Assembly (NCBI GenBank): GCA_016936395.1
Contig: JAFGXY010000043.1
Coordinates: forward strand, 118,015 to 182,014
Source: Paracoccaceae bacterium
GTDB taxonomy: Bacteria; Pseudomonadota; Alphaproteobacteria; Rhodobacterales; Rhodobacteraceae
Direction of reading: 5' to 3'
Length of the DNA: 64,000 nucleotides
This document shows, in pieces, positions 40,091-49,634 of the stretch (its first letter is position 1; every line of letters begins with the position of its first letter). The translations under genes and the position numbers were made by a program. The notes below the pieces were generated by a model. That model saw only the letters and a list, made by a program, of their open reading frames with translations. It had not been told where the DNA came from and ran no database searches.

Positions 40091-41725
40091 ATGCGTGAGC
40101 GGCTTTACCTCTACGACACCACCCTGCGCGACGGGCAGCAGACGCAAGGGGTGCAGTTTTCGGCCAGTGAGAAGGCGGTGATCGCGCAAGCGCTGGATGG
40201 GCTTGGCGTCGATTACATCGAGGGCGGGTGGCCGGGGGCGAACCCGACCGACTCGGAATTCTTTGCCGAGGCGCCGAAAATTCGCGCCACCATGACCGCC
40301 TTTGGCATGACCAAGCGGGTGGGGCGATCGGCCGAGAATGACGATGTGCTGGCGGCGGTGCTGGATGCGGGCACGCCTGCGGTCTGTCTGGTGGGCAAGT
40401 GCCATGAGTTTCATGTCACCACCGCGCTTGGCTGCACGCTCGAGGAAAACCGCGAAGGCATTGCGGCGAGTGTGGCGCATCTGGCCATCAAGGGGCGCGA
40501 GGCGCTGTTCGATGCCGAGCATTTCTTTGACGGCTACAAGGCCAATCCCGCTTATGCTTTGGAATGTCTGCGCGCGGCGATGGACGCGGGCGCGCGTTGG
40601 CTGGTCTTGTGCGATACCAATGGCGGCACGCTGCCCGCCGAGGTGGGGCGGATTGTTACGCAGGTGATTGCAAGCGGCATCCCCGGCGACCGCTTGGGCA
40701 TCCATTGCCACGACGATACCGGCAATGCGGTGGCCGGGTCGCTGGCCGCGATTGATGCCGGGGTGCGGCAGGTGCAGGGCACGCTGAACGGTTTGGGCGA
40801 ACGCTGCGGCAATGCCAATCTGACCACGCTGATCCCGACGCTGCTGCTGAAAGAGCCTTATGCCAGCCGCTTTGACACCGGGGTCAGCCGCGAGGCGTTG
40901 CGCGGGATGCTGCAAACCAGCCGGATGCTGGATGACATTCTGAACCGGGTGCCGCGGCGGGCGGCGGCTTATGTCGGGGCTTCTGCCTTTGCGCACAAGG
41001 CCGGGCTGCATGCGAGCGCCATTCTGAAAGACCCCAGCACCTATGAGCACATCCCGCCCGAATGGGTGGGCAATGCGCGGGTGATCCCGATGAGCAATCA
41101 GGCCGGGCAGTCGAACCTGCGCGCCCGTCTGGTGCAGGCGGGGATCGAGGTTGACCCGAAAGACCCGGCCTTGGGGCGGATACTTGAGACGGTGAAGCTG
41201 CGCGAGGATCAGGGCTATGCCTATGACGGCGCGCAGGCAAGCTTTGAGCTGCTGGCACGGCGCGAGTTGGGGTTGAACCCGCAGTTTTTCGAGGTCAAGC
41301 GCTACCGGGTGACGGTGGAGCGGCGCAAGAACAAGTATGACCGCATGGTCAGCCTGTCCGAGGCGGTGGTGGTGGTCAAGATCGGCGACCGCAAGATGCT
41401 GTCGGTGTCGGAATCGATGGACGAAACCGGCACTGACCGCGGCCCGGTCAACGCCTTGGCGCGGGCACTCGCCAAGGATCTGGGGCCGTATCAGGCCTGT
41501 ATCGACGCGATGAAGCTGGTCGATTTCAAGGTGCGCATCACCAATGGCGGCACCGAAGCCGTGACGCGGGTGATCATCGACAGCGAGGACGGGCAGGGGC
41601 GGCGCTGGTCAACGGTCGGCGTCAGCGCGAACATTGTCGATGCGTCGTTCGAAGCGCTGCTTGAGGCGATCCAGTGGAAGCTGATCCGCGATGTAGGCTT
41701 GCCGCAGCGCGAGGCTGCCGAATGA
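40091..41725 (+). CDS. cimA: (R)-citramalate synthase
   Basis: MRERLYLYDTTLRDGQQTQGVQFSASEKAVIAQALDGLGVDYIEGGWPGANPTD; GIHCHDDTGNAVA. Confidence 0.95.
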   Translation: MRERLYLYDTTLRDGQQTQGVQFSASEKAVIAQALDGLGVDYIEGGWPGANPTDSEFFAEAPKIRATMTAFGMTKRVGRSAENDDVLAAVLDAGTPAVCLVGKCHEFHVTTALGCTLEENREGIAASVAHLAIKGREALFDAEHFFDGYKANPAYALECLRAAMDAGARWLVLCDTNGGTLPAEVGRIVTQVIASGIPGDRLGIHCHDDTGNAVAGSLAAIDAGVRQVQGTLNGLGERCGNANLTTLIPTLLLKEPYASRFDTGVSREALRGMLQTSRMLDDILNRVPRRAAAYVGASAFAHKAGLHASAILKDPSTYEHIPPEWVGNARVIPMSNQAGQSNLRARLVQAGIEVDPKDPALGRILETVKLREDQGYAYDGAQASFELLARRELGLNPQFFEVKRYRVTVERRKNKYDRMVSLSEAVVVVKIGDRKMLSVSESMDETGTDRGPVNALARALAKDLGPYQACIDAMKLVDFKVRITNGGTEAVTRVIIDSEDGQGRRWSTVGVSANIVDASFEALLEAIQWKLIRDVGLPQREAAE

Positions 41726-42426
41726 GCGCGGCGTTCTTCGCCCTGCATTCGGGCCTGACCCGTGAAGCGCCGGGCGATGCCGAAAGCCTGGCTTGGGCAC
41801 TTGATCTGGCCAGGACGCCTGCACGGGCGCGAATCCTTGATGCCGGGTGCGGGCCGGGGGCGGATCTGGCGCTGTTGCGCGCGATGCGTCCGGCGGCGCT
41901 TCTGGTGGGATTTGACCTGCACGCCCCCTTCATTGACCGGATCAGGGCCAAGCAGCCAGAGGTTGAGGAGCGTGTGGGTGACATGCTGGCACCTGACGGC
42001 CTGTTTGATCTGATCTGGTCGGCGGGGGCGGCCTATGGCCCCGGTGTGCCCGCAGCGCTTGCCGCTTGGCGGCCGCATCTGGCACCGGGCGGGGCGGTGG
42101 CGTTTTCCGATTGCCTGTGGCGCACCACCCGGCCTGCCGAGGCGACCCGCGCCTTTTGGGCCACCGAATACCCCGGCATGCTGGACCTGCCCGGCCATAT
42201 TGCCCGGATCGAGGCGGCAGGTTACCGCATCCTTGGCGCGCGCTGGCTGGGGCAGGCGGCATGGGCGGCCTATTATGGCCCCTTGGCCGAGCGGGTGGCC
42301 GCCTTGCGCCCCGGTGCCAATGCCGAAATGGCGCTTGTCCTGCAAGAGACAGAGGCCGAGATCGACCTGTGGCGCAGCCACGGCGATGACTACGGCTATT
42401 ACCTGACCGTGGTGCAACCGGCATGA
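41722..42426 (+). CDS. Class I SAM-dependent methyltransferase
   Basis: ILDAGCGPGADLALLRAMRPAALLVGFD; ATGA overlap with cimA. Confidence 0.85.
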   Translation: MSAAFFALHSGLTREAPGDAESLAWALDLARTPARARILDAGCGPGADLALLRAMRPAALLVGFDLHAPFIDRIRAKQPEVEERVGDMLAPDGLFDLIWSAGAAYGPGVPAALAAWRPHLAPGGAVAFSDCLWRTTRPAEATRAFWATEYPGMLDLPGHIARIEAAGYRILGARWLGQAAWAAYYGPLAERVAALRPGANAEMALVLQETEAEIDLWRSHGDDYGYYLTVVQPA

Positions 42427-43187
42427 CCGTTGCTGCCTGTGCCGCTCTGGTGGAACGCGGCGATCCGGATCGGTTTATCGCCACCCTTGCCGCCCCGGTG
42501 CAGTCCCGCGCGCACCTGTTCCCGCTTTATGCCTTCAACCTTGAGGTTGCCCGCGCGCCCTGGGTCACGGCCGAGCCGATGATTGCGGAGATGCGCCTGC
42601 AATGGTGGCGGGATGTGGTGGCGGCACCCGCCGCCCGCGCGCATGAGGTGGCAGGGCCGCTGCATGCGTTGATCGAAACCGCCGCACTTCCCGTGCAAGT
42701 GTTTGACCGGCTGATCGAGGCGCGCCGCTGGGATATCTACCGCGATCCGCCTGCCGATGACAGGGCGCTGGATGGCTATATCGACGATACCGCTGGCGGG
42801 CTGATGTGGCTGGCCGCCTTGGCGTTGCGGGCACCGCCAGAGGCAGAACCTGCCGTGCGCGCTTATAGCTTTGCCACCGGCCTTGCTGCTTACTTGCGCG
42901 CCGTGCCAGAACTGGAGGCGCGGGGTCGCACTCCGCTGTGTGATGGCCGCCCCGAGGCGGTGTCGCAGCTTGCGCTGCGCGGGCTGATCCGACTGACTGC
43001 GGCGCGCCGGGCGGGCAGCACCATCCCGCGTGCGGTGCGTGCCGCGCTGCTGCCCGGCTGGCAGGCCGAAGCCCTTCTGAAACAGGCCGCGCGCGACCCG
43101 GCAGCCGTGGCCGAAGGCCGGTTGTATGTGTCCGAATTTGCCAAGCGCGGCAAACTGCTCTGGCAAGCAAGCACCGGATTGTTCTGA
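42423..43187 (+). CDS. Squalene/phytoene synthase family protein
   Basis: LFPLYAFNLEVARAPWVTAEPMIAEMRLQWWRDVV...; ATGA overlap. Confidence 0.88.
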   Translation: MTVAACAALVERGDPDRFIATLAAPVQSRAHLFPLYAFNLEVARAPWVTAEPMIAEMRLQWWRDVVAAPAARAHEVAGPLHALIETAALPVQVFDRLIEARRWDIYRDPPADDRALDGYIDDTAGGLMWLAALALRAPPEAEPAVRAYSFATGLAAYLRAVPELEARGRTPLCDGRPEAVSQLALRGLIRLTAARRAGSTIPRAVRAALLPGWQAEALLKQAARDPAAVAEGRLYVSEFAKRGKLLWQASTGLF

Positions 43188-43195
43188 ACTCTGCC

Positions 43196-43228
43196 GATTG
43201 CTGCTTGCCAAATACTCCCGCCGGAGGC
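43196..43228 (+). repeat. Dispersed repeat B, copy 3
   Basis: GATTGCTGCTTGCCAAATACTCCCGCCGGAGGC. Confidence 0.8.
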
Positions 43229-43252
43229 ATACGCCGCCGCCCACGCAAGGCG

Positions 43253-44488
43253 TCAGCTGCGCATCTCGCGCGGTTGGCTCCACAGCCAGATCAGCGCGCC
43301 ACCTGCCAGCACCAGAAACGGCAGCATCGCCATGTTGACCAACTGCCAGCCCGCCTGAACAGACCCGCCCGAGCAATTCATCAACCCGCCTGACGAAAAG
43401 CTGGCCAGCGACACGCCGCCAAATATGATCAGGTCGTTCAAGCCTTGCAGGCGGCCGCGCTCTTCCGGGCGTTGGGCGGATGTCAACAGGGCTGTTGCAC
43501 CGATGAAACCGAAGTTCCAGCCAATGCCCAGCAGAATCAGCGCGATGAAGAAGTTTTCCAGTTCCACCCCCGCCATCGCCACCGCACCCGATCCGGCCAG
43601 AATGATCAGGCCAAGCGCGATCACCCGCTCTACCCCAAAGCGCGCAATGATGTGGCCGGTGATGAAACTGGGCGCATACATCGCCAGCACATGCGCGGTG
43701 ACGACATCGGCGGCGACGCCGGTTTCAAACCCGCAACCGACCACAGCCAGCGGTGATGAGGTCATCACCAGATTCATCAGCGCATAGGAAACGGTGGCGC
43801 AGATCATCGCAACAGCGATCACCGGGGTCTTGACCAGCTCCATCCGGCCGCGGCCTTGCGGCGCGCCAAGCGTCGGGGGGCGGGGTTTGGGGATGTTCAG
43901 ACCGGCAAACAGGAACACACCGACAAGGTTCAGCCCGATCACTGCAAGGTAGGTGCCAAGGAAAGGCACCACCATGCTTTCCGCTGTGACCTTGACCAAT
44001 TGCGGGCCCAGCACCGCAGACAACAGCCCCCCGGCCATGACCCAGGAAATCGCCTTGGGCCGGAACGCATCCGACGCGGTGTCGGCGGCGGCGAAGCGGT
44101 AAAAACCCTGCGCGCTCATGTAGATGCCGGTCAGCAGTGCGCCGATGCAGAACAGCACGAAGCTGGAAGTCAGCAGACCATAAGCCCCGATGGCCGCCCC
44201 CAGCGCGCCCCCGGCGGCACCGACCACAAAGCCCGCGCGGCGGCCATGGCGCTGCATGAAGGCCGACAGGGGCGTGGCGGCCAGCATCGAGCCGATCACC
44301 GAAAAGCTGATCGGCAGCGTCGCCCAGCAGGCATTGGGCGCAAGGTTCTGCCCGGCAAGCCCGGCGATGGTGAAGATCATCGGCATCTGCGCACCCAAGA
44401 TCGCTTGCGCAGCGACCAGCACCAGCACGTTGCGTTTGGCCGTTGCGTCTTGCGCAGGGGTATCGGGCAGGGCGGGGTTGTGCGTCAT
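43253..44488 (-). CDS. MFS transporter
   Basis: 12-TM pattern; LGAQMPMIFTIAGLAGQNLAPNACWATLPISFSVIGSMLAATPLSAFMQRHGRRAGF. Confidence 0.88.
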   Translation of the reverse strand: MTHNPALPDTPAQDATAKRNVLVLVAAQAILGAQMPMIFTIAGLAGQNLAPNACWATLPISFSVIGSMLAATPLSAFMQRHGRRAGFVVGAAGGALGAAIGAYGLLTSSFVLFCIGALLTGIYMSAQGFYRFAAADTASDAFRPKAISWVMAGGLLSAVLGPQLVKVTAESMVVPFLGTYLAVIGLNLVGVFLFAGLNIPKPRPPTLGAPQGRGRMELVKTPVIAVAMICATVSYALMNLVMTSSPLAVVGCGFETGVAADVVTAHVLAMYAPSFITGHIIARFGVERVIALGLIILAGSGAVAMAGVELENFFIALILLGIGWNFGFIGATALLTSAQRPEERGRLQGLNDLIIFGGVSLASFSSGGLMNCSGGSVQAGWQLVNMAMLPFLVLAGGALIWLWSQPREMRS

Positions 44489-44586
44489 GGCGCCCAGCGG
44501 TAGGGGGTTTTCGCTGTGCCTTCAATATGCATTTTTGCGCAGCTTTCGGGTTGCCTCTGTGCGGGCGGCCAAGCAAGGCTGGAACC

Positions 44587-45216
44587 ATGGTTGGGCGGAT
44601 CATCGCGACAGAAAGCTGTATTTCCGAAGGGGCGGCATGGTTGGCCGCGGCCGAGCCGCGCTTTGCCCATGCGCTGGCGCTGACCGGACCATTGCCGCTG
44701 CGCCGCAGGGCGGACGGGTTTCAGGCGCTGCTGTCGTCGATCGTCAGCCAGCAGGTCTCGGTTGCCTCGGCCAACGCGATCTGGGCACGGCTGGAGGCGG
44801 CGGGGATGACGCAAGCGCAGGCCATGGCGCAGGCCAGCGACGACGCCCTGCGCGGGCTTGGCCTGTCGCGGCAAAAGGCGCGCTATGGCCGGGCCCTCGC
44901 GGCGGCGGGCATCGACTATGTCGGTTTGCGCGCGTTGCCCAATGAGGCGGTGATCGCAGAACTGGTGGCGGTGCCGGGCATCGGCCGCTGGACCGCCGAG
45001 ATTTACGCGATGTTCGCGCTTGGCCGCGCCGATGTCTTTGCCCCGGCAGACCTTGCGCTGCAAGAGGCGGCAAGGCTGTTGTTCGGGCTGGAGGCGCGGC
45101 CCACCGAGCGGGCGTTGCGCGCCATGGCCGAGAATTGGACACCGTGGCGCGCGGTTGCCGCGCGCGCACTTTGGGCCTATTACCACATCGCAAAGCAGCG
45201 CGAAGGGATATGGTGA
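44587..45216 (+). CDS. DNA-3-methyladenine glycosylase (AlkA-type HhH-GPD)
   Basis: FQALLSSIVSQQVSVASANAIWARL, VPGIGRWTAEIYAMFALGRADVFAPADLAL. Confidence 0.92.
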   Translation: MVGRIIATESCISEGAAWLAAAEPRFAHALALTGPLPLRRRADGFQALLSSIVSQQVSVASANAIWARLEAAGMTQAQAMAQASDDALRGLGLSRQKARYGRALAAAGIDYVGLRALPNEAVIAELVAVPGIGRWTAEIYAMFALGRADVFAPADLALQEAARLLFGLEARPTERALRAMAENWTPWRAVAARALWAYYHIAKQREGIW

Positions 45217-45875
45217 TGCGGCAGTTGCAATCGGCGCGGCGCGGTGCGGCATCGGGCCGGGCCACCAGCGTGGTGGTGTTCGTGCATGGCTATGGCGCCG
45301 ATGGTGCCGACCTGCTGGGTCTGGCCGATCCGCTGGTGCCGCACCTGCCTGCCACCGCCTTCTATGCCCCCGATGCGCCGGACCCCTGCGCCGGCAATCC
45401 CTTCGGCCGCCAGTGGTTTTCGATCCCCTGGCTGGATGGGTCAACCGAGGCCGACAGCCTTGCCGGATTGCTGCGCGCGGCGGACGATCTGAATCGCTTT
45501 CTGGACCGGGTGATGGCCGAGGAGGGCGTGGGGCCAGAGGCTCTGGCATTGGTCGGCTTTTCGCAAGGCGCGATGATCAGCCTGCACATTGCCCCCCGCC
45601 GCGCCACCGCGATGGCCGGGGTGGTGGCGATCTCGGGCCGCTTGCTGCTGCCCGATCTTCTGGCGGCGCAGGCGCAGGTCAAGCCGCCGGTGCTGCTGAT
45701 CCATGGCGACGCCGACCCGGTGGTGCCCTTTGCCGACATGGGGTTGGCGGGCGATGCCCTGACCGGGGCAGGGTTCGAGGTGTTCGGCCATGTCATGCGC
45801 GGCACCGGCCATGGCATCGCGCCCGATGGTCTGGGCGTGGCGCTGCAGTTTCTGTCTGAACGGTTGCCACGATAA
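45216..45875 (+). CDS. Alpha/beta hydrolase, phospholipase/carboxylesterase family
   Basis: VVFVHGYGADGADLLGLADPL, ALVGFSQGAMISLH nucleophile elbow, LLIHGDADPVVPF. Confidence 0.9.
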   Translation: MRQLQSARRGAASGRATSVVVFVHGYGADGADLLGLADPLVPHLPATAFYAPDAPDPCAGNPFGRQWFSIPWLDGSTEADSLAGLLRAADDLNRFLDRVMAEEGVGPEALALVGFSQGAMISLHIAPRRATAMAGVVAISGRLLLPDLLAAQAQVKPPVLLIHGDADPVVPFADMGLAGDALTGAGFEVFGHVMRGTGHGIAPDGLGVALQFLSERLPR

Positions 45876-45902
45876 TCCGGCGGCGCAGGTTGCGGCAAGA
45901 AG

Positions 45903-45965
45903 AGGGGGTCTTTCTGCCCCCGCAGCAGGCGGCTGCGCCCCCCGAGGATATTTGTCGACAGAGAA
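45903..45965. repeat. Dispersed repeat A, divergent copy 4
   Basis: GAGGGGGTCTTTCTGCCCCCGCAGCAGGCGGCTGCGCCCCCCGAGGATATTTGTCGACAGAG. Confidence 0.55.
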
Positions 45966-45971
45966 AGCGGC

Positions 45972-46940
45972 TTAGCCGGTCTGGGCGGCAAGATAGGCGG
46001 CGCAGCCGGTAAGGGCGGCGAAATCATCCTCAACCACCGTCACCGAGAAGGCCGTTTCCAGCAGATCGACGCGGCGGGGTTCGCGGAAGGACTGGGTCAG
46101 GCCAAGGGCGGCGAAATGCGGGGCCATGGCGCGCGCCATGCCGCCGATCAGGAAGATGCCGCCATAGGGCAGATGGATCAGCGCCAGATCGGCAAGGGTT
46201 TGCCCCAGAATCCGGGTGTAAATTTGGGCGGCATGGCAAGCCGTGGCATCGCCCGCGTCAAGGGCGGCAAAGACCTGTGCCGAGGTTGTGGTGCTGCCCG
46301 CATCGGCGGCGGCAAAGGCAAACAGGTTGGCCAGGCCGCGGCCCGAGAGCACCTCTTCCACGCCGCAATGCGCGACTTCGCCGCGCCGTGCCAGCCGGGC
46401 CTCGACAAAGCGCATAAGGGCAAGGTCTTCGTCGCCCCGCACCGGCATGGTGACATGGCCGCATTCCGATGGCGGAACAAGGCGTGCGGCGCCCGTGCCG
46501 TGCACGGGGGCGGCATTGACGCCGGTTCCAAGCCCCACCACCAGCATTGCACCGGGGGCTTTGGGGCCGCTGATCACCGGGCGCAGGTTGGCCGCCGCGA
46601 TATGGTCAAGCGCGTGGCCCTGAGCTTGCAGATCGTTCAGGATGGCAATGCGGTTGGCTTGGGTGGCGCCGTGCAATTTGTCCGCATCCATCACCCAATT
46701 GAGATTGGTCATCGTTGCCATGCCATGCTGCACCGGGCCGGCGGCGGCGACGCAGACGCCCGAAACGGTCTGGCCCGCGGTTTGCAGGTAATCGGCAAGA
46801 ATATCGGCAATGTCCTGACCGCGCGACGCATAGTCAGTGTTGGAATAGCGGGCGATGCTGCCGGGCAGGACGCGGGCGCCTTCGGCCAAGGCCACCCGGG
46901 TGTTGGTGCCGCCGATATCGGCTAGGATCGACAGGGTCAT
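45972..46940 (-). CDS. glk: Glucokinase
   Basis: MTLSILADIGGTNTRVALAEGARVLPG...; VVGLGTGVNAAPVHG; ECGHVTMP. Confidence 0.94.
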   Translation of the reverse strand: MTLSILADIGGTNTRVALAEGARVLPGSIARYSNTDYASRGQDIADILADYLQTAGQTVSGVCVAAAGPVQHGMATMTNLNWVMDADKLHGATQANRIAILNDLQAQGHALDHIAAANLRPVISGPKAPGAMLVVGLGTGVNAAPVHGTGAARLVPPSECGHVTMPVRGDEDLALMRFVEARLARRGEVAHCGVEEVLSGRGLANLFAFAAADAGSTTTSAQVFAALDAGDATACHAAQIYTRILGQTLADLALIHLPYGGIFLIGGMARAMAPHFAALGLTQSFREPRRVDLLETAFSVTVVEDDFAALTGCAAYLAAQTG

Positions 46941-48319
46941 GCTTTTCGTCCTTGGTCCGGGCGGCGGTCATTGCGGGCCAAGGCCCGTGCCAGCGCGTGA
47001 TACGAGGCTTTGGGGGTGCGCTGCAAGCTGTCGAAATCAACATGCACCAGACCAAAGCGCTTGGCATAGCCTTCGGCCCATTCGTAATTGTCCAGAAGCG
47101 ACCAGTAGAAAAAGCCCTGCACATTGGCGCCATCGGCAATGGCGCGTCTGGTTGCGGCAAGGTGGGCGAAGAGGAAATCTTCGCGGACCGCGTCGCTGAC
47201 GGTGCCGCTTGCCATGCTGTCGGCATTGGCCATGCCGTTTTCGGTGACATGGATCGGCAGGTCGCCAACGTAGTCGCGCGCCAGCCGGGTCAGGAAGTGG
47301 TGCAGGCCGTCGGGGTAGATCTCCCATCCCATCTGGGTTTTCGGCAAGGGGCCGGGCACGTCGCGCAGGTGTGGCCATGGCGCATCGGGGTCATGCGCGT
47401 GCAGGTGGCGGGTGTAGTAGTTGACGCCCAGCCAGTCGAGTTTTTGCCCAATCAGGGCCATATCGTCCTGCCAGCGGTCGGGCATGTGGCGGCCCAAACC
47501 TTCGAGCACGATCTGGGGGTAGGCCTGGCGGGTGATGGCCTCGATGAACCAGCGGTTGAAGATGCCGTCCCAGCGGGCGGCGGCCACCTGATCTGCGGCG
47601 CTGTCGCTGGCGGCCTGCGCATAGTCGAAGTTCAGCACGATGCCAAGGTTGGGCCGGCCCATGCCGCGCAGCCGTTCCAGCGCCATGCCATGCGCCAGCA
47701 GGATATGATGCATGGCGCGGGCGGTGGCGCGGATATCGCGCAGGCCCGGCGCATGGACGCCTGCGAAATGCGACAGCCAGGCCACGCACCATGGCTCATT
47801 CACGGTGGCGATGCTGGCGACGCGGTCACCAAGGCGGTGGGTGATGGCCCCGGCAAAATCGGCAAAGCGTGCGCAGGTATCGCGGCAGGCCCAGCCGCCC
47901 GCATCGGCAAGGGCCGAAGGCAGTTCCCAGTGATACAGCGTCTGAAACGGTTTCAGCCCGCGCGCGCAGATGCCATCGACCAGCCGGTCATAGAAATCCA
48001 TCCCTTGCGCGTTGACAGTCATGCCATCGGGCATCACCCGCGCCCAGGAGGTGGAAAACCGGTAGGCATCCAGATGCGCGGCGGTCAGCAGGTCAAGGTC
48101 GGCTTCCCAGCGGTGGTAATGGTCGCAGGCGCGCGCGCCATCCTCGGCGCGAACCACGTTGCCGGGGGTGGCGGCGAATGTGTCCCAATGGCAAGGGCCG
48201 CAACCGCCAAAGCCCGAGCCTTCGATCTGATAGGCGGCGGTGGCGGCGCCGAACACAAAGCCGGGCGGAAAATCAAAGCGCGACAAGGGGAGGGAGGCGG
48301 GCGCGGGCGTGCTGGACAT
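46937..48319 (-). CDS. Beta-glucosidase, GH1
   Basis: FPPGFVFGAATAAYQIEG, ATVNEPWCVAWL, IHVTENGMAN, AKRFGLVHVDFDSLQRTPKASY. Confidence 0.95.
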   Translation of the reverse strand: MSSTPAPASLPLSRFDFPPGFVFGAATAAYQIEGSGFGGCGPCHWDTFAATPGNVVRAEDGARACDHYHRWEADLDLLTAAHLDAYRFSTSWARVMPDGMTVNAQGMDFYDRLVDGICARGLKPFQTLYHWELPSALADAGGWACRDTCARFADFAGAITHRLGDRVASIATVNEPWCVAWLSHFAGVHAPGLRDIRATARAMHHILLAHGMALERLRGMGRPNLGIVLNFDYAQAASDSAADQVAAARWDGIFNRWFIEAITRQAYPQIVLEGLGRHMPDRWQDDMALIGQKLDWLGVNYYTRHLHAHDPDAPWPHLRDVPGPLPKTQMGWEIYPDGLHHFLTRLARDYVGDLPIHVTENGMANADSMASGTVSDAVREDFLFAHLAATRRAIADGANVQGFFYWSLLDNYEWAEGYAKRFGLVHVDFDSLQRTPKASYHALARALARNDRRPDQGRKA

Positions 48320-48323
48320 GGGG

Positions 48324-49352
48324 TCAGACCTTTGGGGCGGGGCCGTTGGATTGGCCGATGATCAGTTCGGCCTCAAGCAACCGTTGCCTGGGCGCGGGGT
48401 TGGGAAGGGCGATGATATCCAGCAGCATTTCAGCGGCCAGACGGCCGGCCTCGCGCACCGACGACCGGGTGGCGGTGAAAATCGGCACGTCCTCGCCGTT
48501 CTTCATATAGGACAGATCATCGTCATGGATGATCACGCTGATGTCGCGGCCCATCTGCAGGCCGACCTCTTCCAAGGCCCGGCGCACCCCCATGCCGGAA
48601 ATCATCGAGGCCACCAGAAACGCCGTTGGCCGCTGCGGCAGGGCCAGCATGGCGCGGGCGGCGCGGTGGCCGCAGATCTCGGTCATCTCGTCCGAGGCCA
48701 TCAGGGCCGGGTCGGGCGCAATGCCCCGCGCCACCAGCGCATCGACATAGCCGGTCCGGCGGCGAATGGCGAAATCCATGAACTCCAGCCCGTTGACCAG
48801 CCCGATGCGGGTGTGGCCCAGATCGAGCAGAAACTCGGTCGCGCGTTGAAACGCCCGGCGGTTGTTCACGTCCAGCCAACTGTAAGGCAGCGCGGCCCCG
48901 GTCGCGCGGCCATGCACCACGAAGGGCAGGCCGATGTCGTGCAACAGCGCGATGCGCGGGTCGTTCATCCGGGGCGCGTGGACGATGACGCCATCGACAT
49001 TGCCCTTGGATTTCAGGCCGCGATAGGTGGCCTCTTCCTGATCATCGGGCACCACCGACAACACCATGTCATAGCCGTTGCGGCTGTAGGTCTCGCCTGC
49101 GCCGGCGATGAAATCGGCAAACACCGGGTTAACGATTTCGTGCCGGGTGGCGATCGGGATGACATGCCCGACCGCCATGGCGCGGCCCGTGGCAAGCCGG
49201 ATGGCGCGGGTGTTGGGGTGGTAATTGTGGCGCTTGGCAGCGGCCATCACGCGCTCGCGGGTGGCCTCGTTCACCTCGGGATAGCCGTTCAGCGCACGGC
49301 TGACGGTGGTGGGCGACAGCCCGAGTCTCGAGGCCAGTTCCTTGAGGTTCAT
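48324..49352 (-). CDS. LacI-family regulator (AglR-like)
   Basis: MNLKELASRLGLSPTTVSRALNGYPEVNEATRERVMAAAKRHNYHPNTRAIRLATGR; adjacent and divergent to aglEFGAK. Confidence 0.93.
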   Translation of the reverse strand: MNLKELASRLGLSPTTVSRALNGYPEVNEATRERVMAAAKRHNYHPNTRAIRLATGRAMAVGHVIPIATRHEIVNPVFADFIAGAGETYSRNGYDMVLSVVPDDQEEATYRGLKSKGNVDGVIVHAPRMNDPRIALLHDIGLPFVVHGRATGAALPYSWLDVNNRRAFQRATEFLLDLGHTRIGLVNGLEFMDFAIRRRTGYVDALVARGIAPDPALMASDEMTEICGHRAARAMLALPQRPTAFLVASMISGMGVRRALEEVGLQMGRDISVIIHDDDLSYMKNGEDVPIFTATRSSVREAGRLAAEMLLDIIALPNPAPRQRLLEAELIIGQSNGPAPKV

Positions 49353-49367
49353 GCCACGCAAAACATT

Positions 49368-49381
49368 CAAAACGGTTTCAA
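49368..49381. promoter_or_regulatory. Operator candidate CAAAACGGTTTCAA (aglR side)
   Basis: Shares CAAARCGGTTTSA with 49543-49556. Confidence 0.5.
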
Positions 49382-49542
49382 TTCCGCCGGACCTTAGCCA
49401 GCCCGGCGGATCAGGTCAAAGACAAAGACTTGGCCGGATTTTTCAATGCCGCCGGTTTCTGCGGCTGCAAACATGGGCTGCTGCCGCAGCAGCAGGCAGT
49501 CCGGATTGACTTGATAGGGCAGTTCGGCAATGGTTCGGCATC

Positions 49543-49556
49543 CAAAGCGGTTTGAG
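49543..49556. promoter_or_regulatory. Operator candidate CAAAGCGGTTTGAG (aglE side)
   Basis: Near-palindrome about 80-90 bp upstream of aglE. Confidence 0.5.
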
Positions 49557-49634
49557 TGCGATTCTGATGTCGCGCGACACTGGCATTGGCACAGCGCCCG
49601 GCAAGATGGGCGGGGATATCCGGGAGGAAGACAG

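Noticed and set aside
47053-47065. CCAAAGCGCTTGG, resembles the agl/glg operator, about 110 bp upstream of glk
   Set aside because: Encodes the conserved GH1 KRFGL motif, so coding constraint explains it; kept out of the operator set.
46715-48361. 548-aa plus-strand ORF
   Set aside because: Antisense to the GH1 and glk genes, which have clear family motifs.
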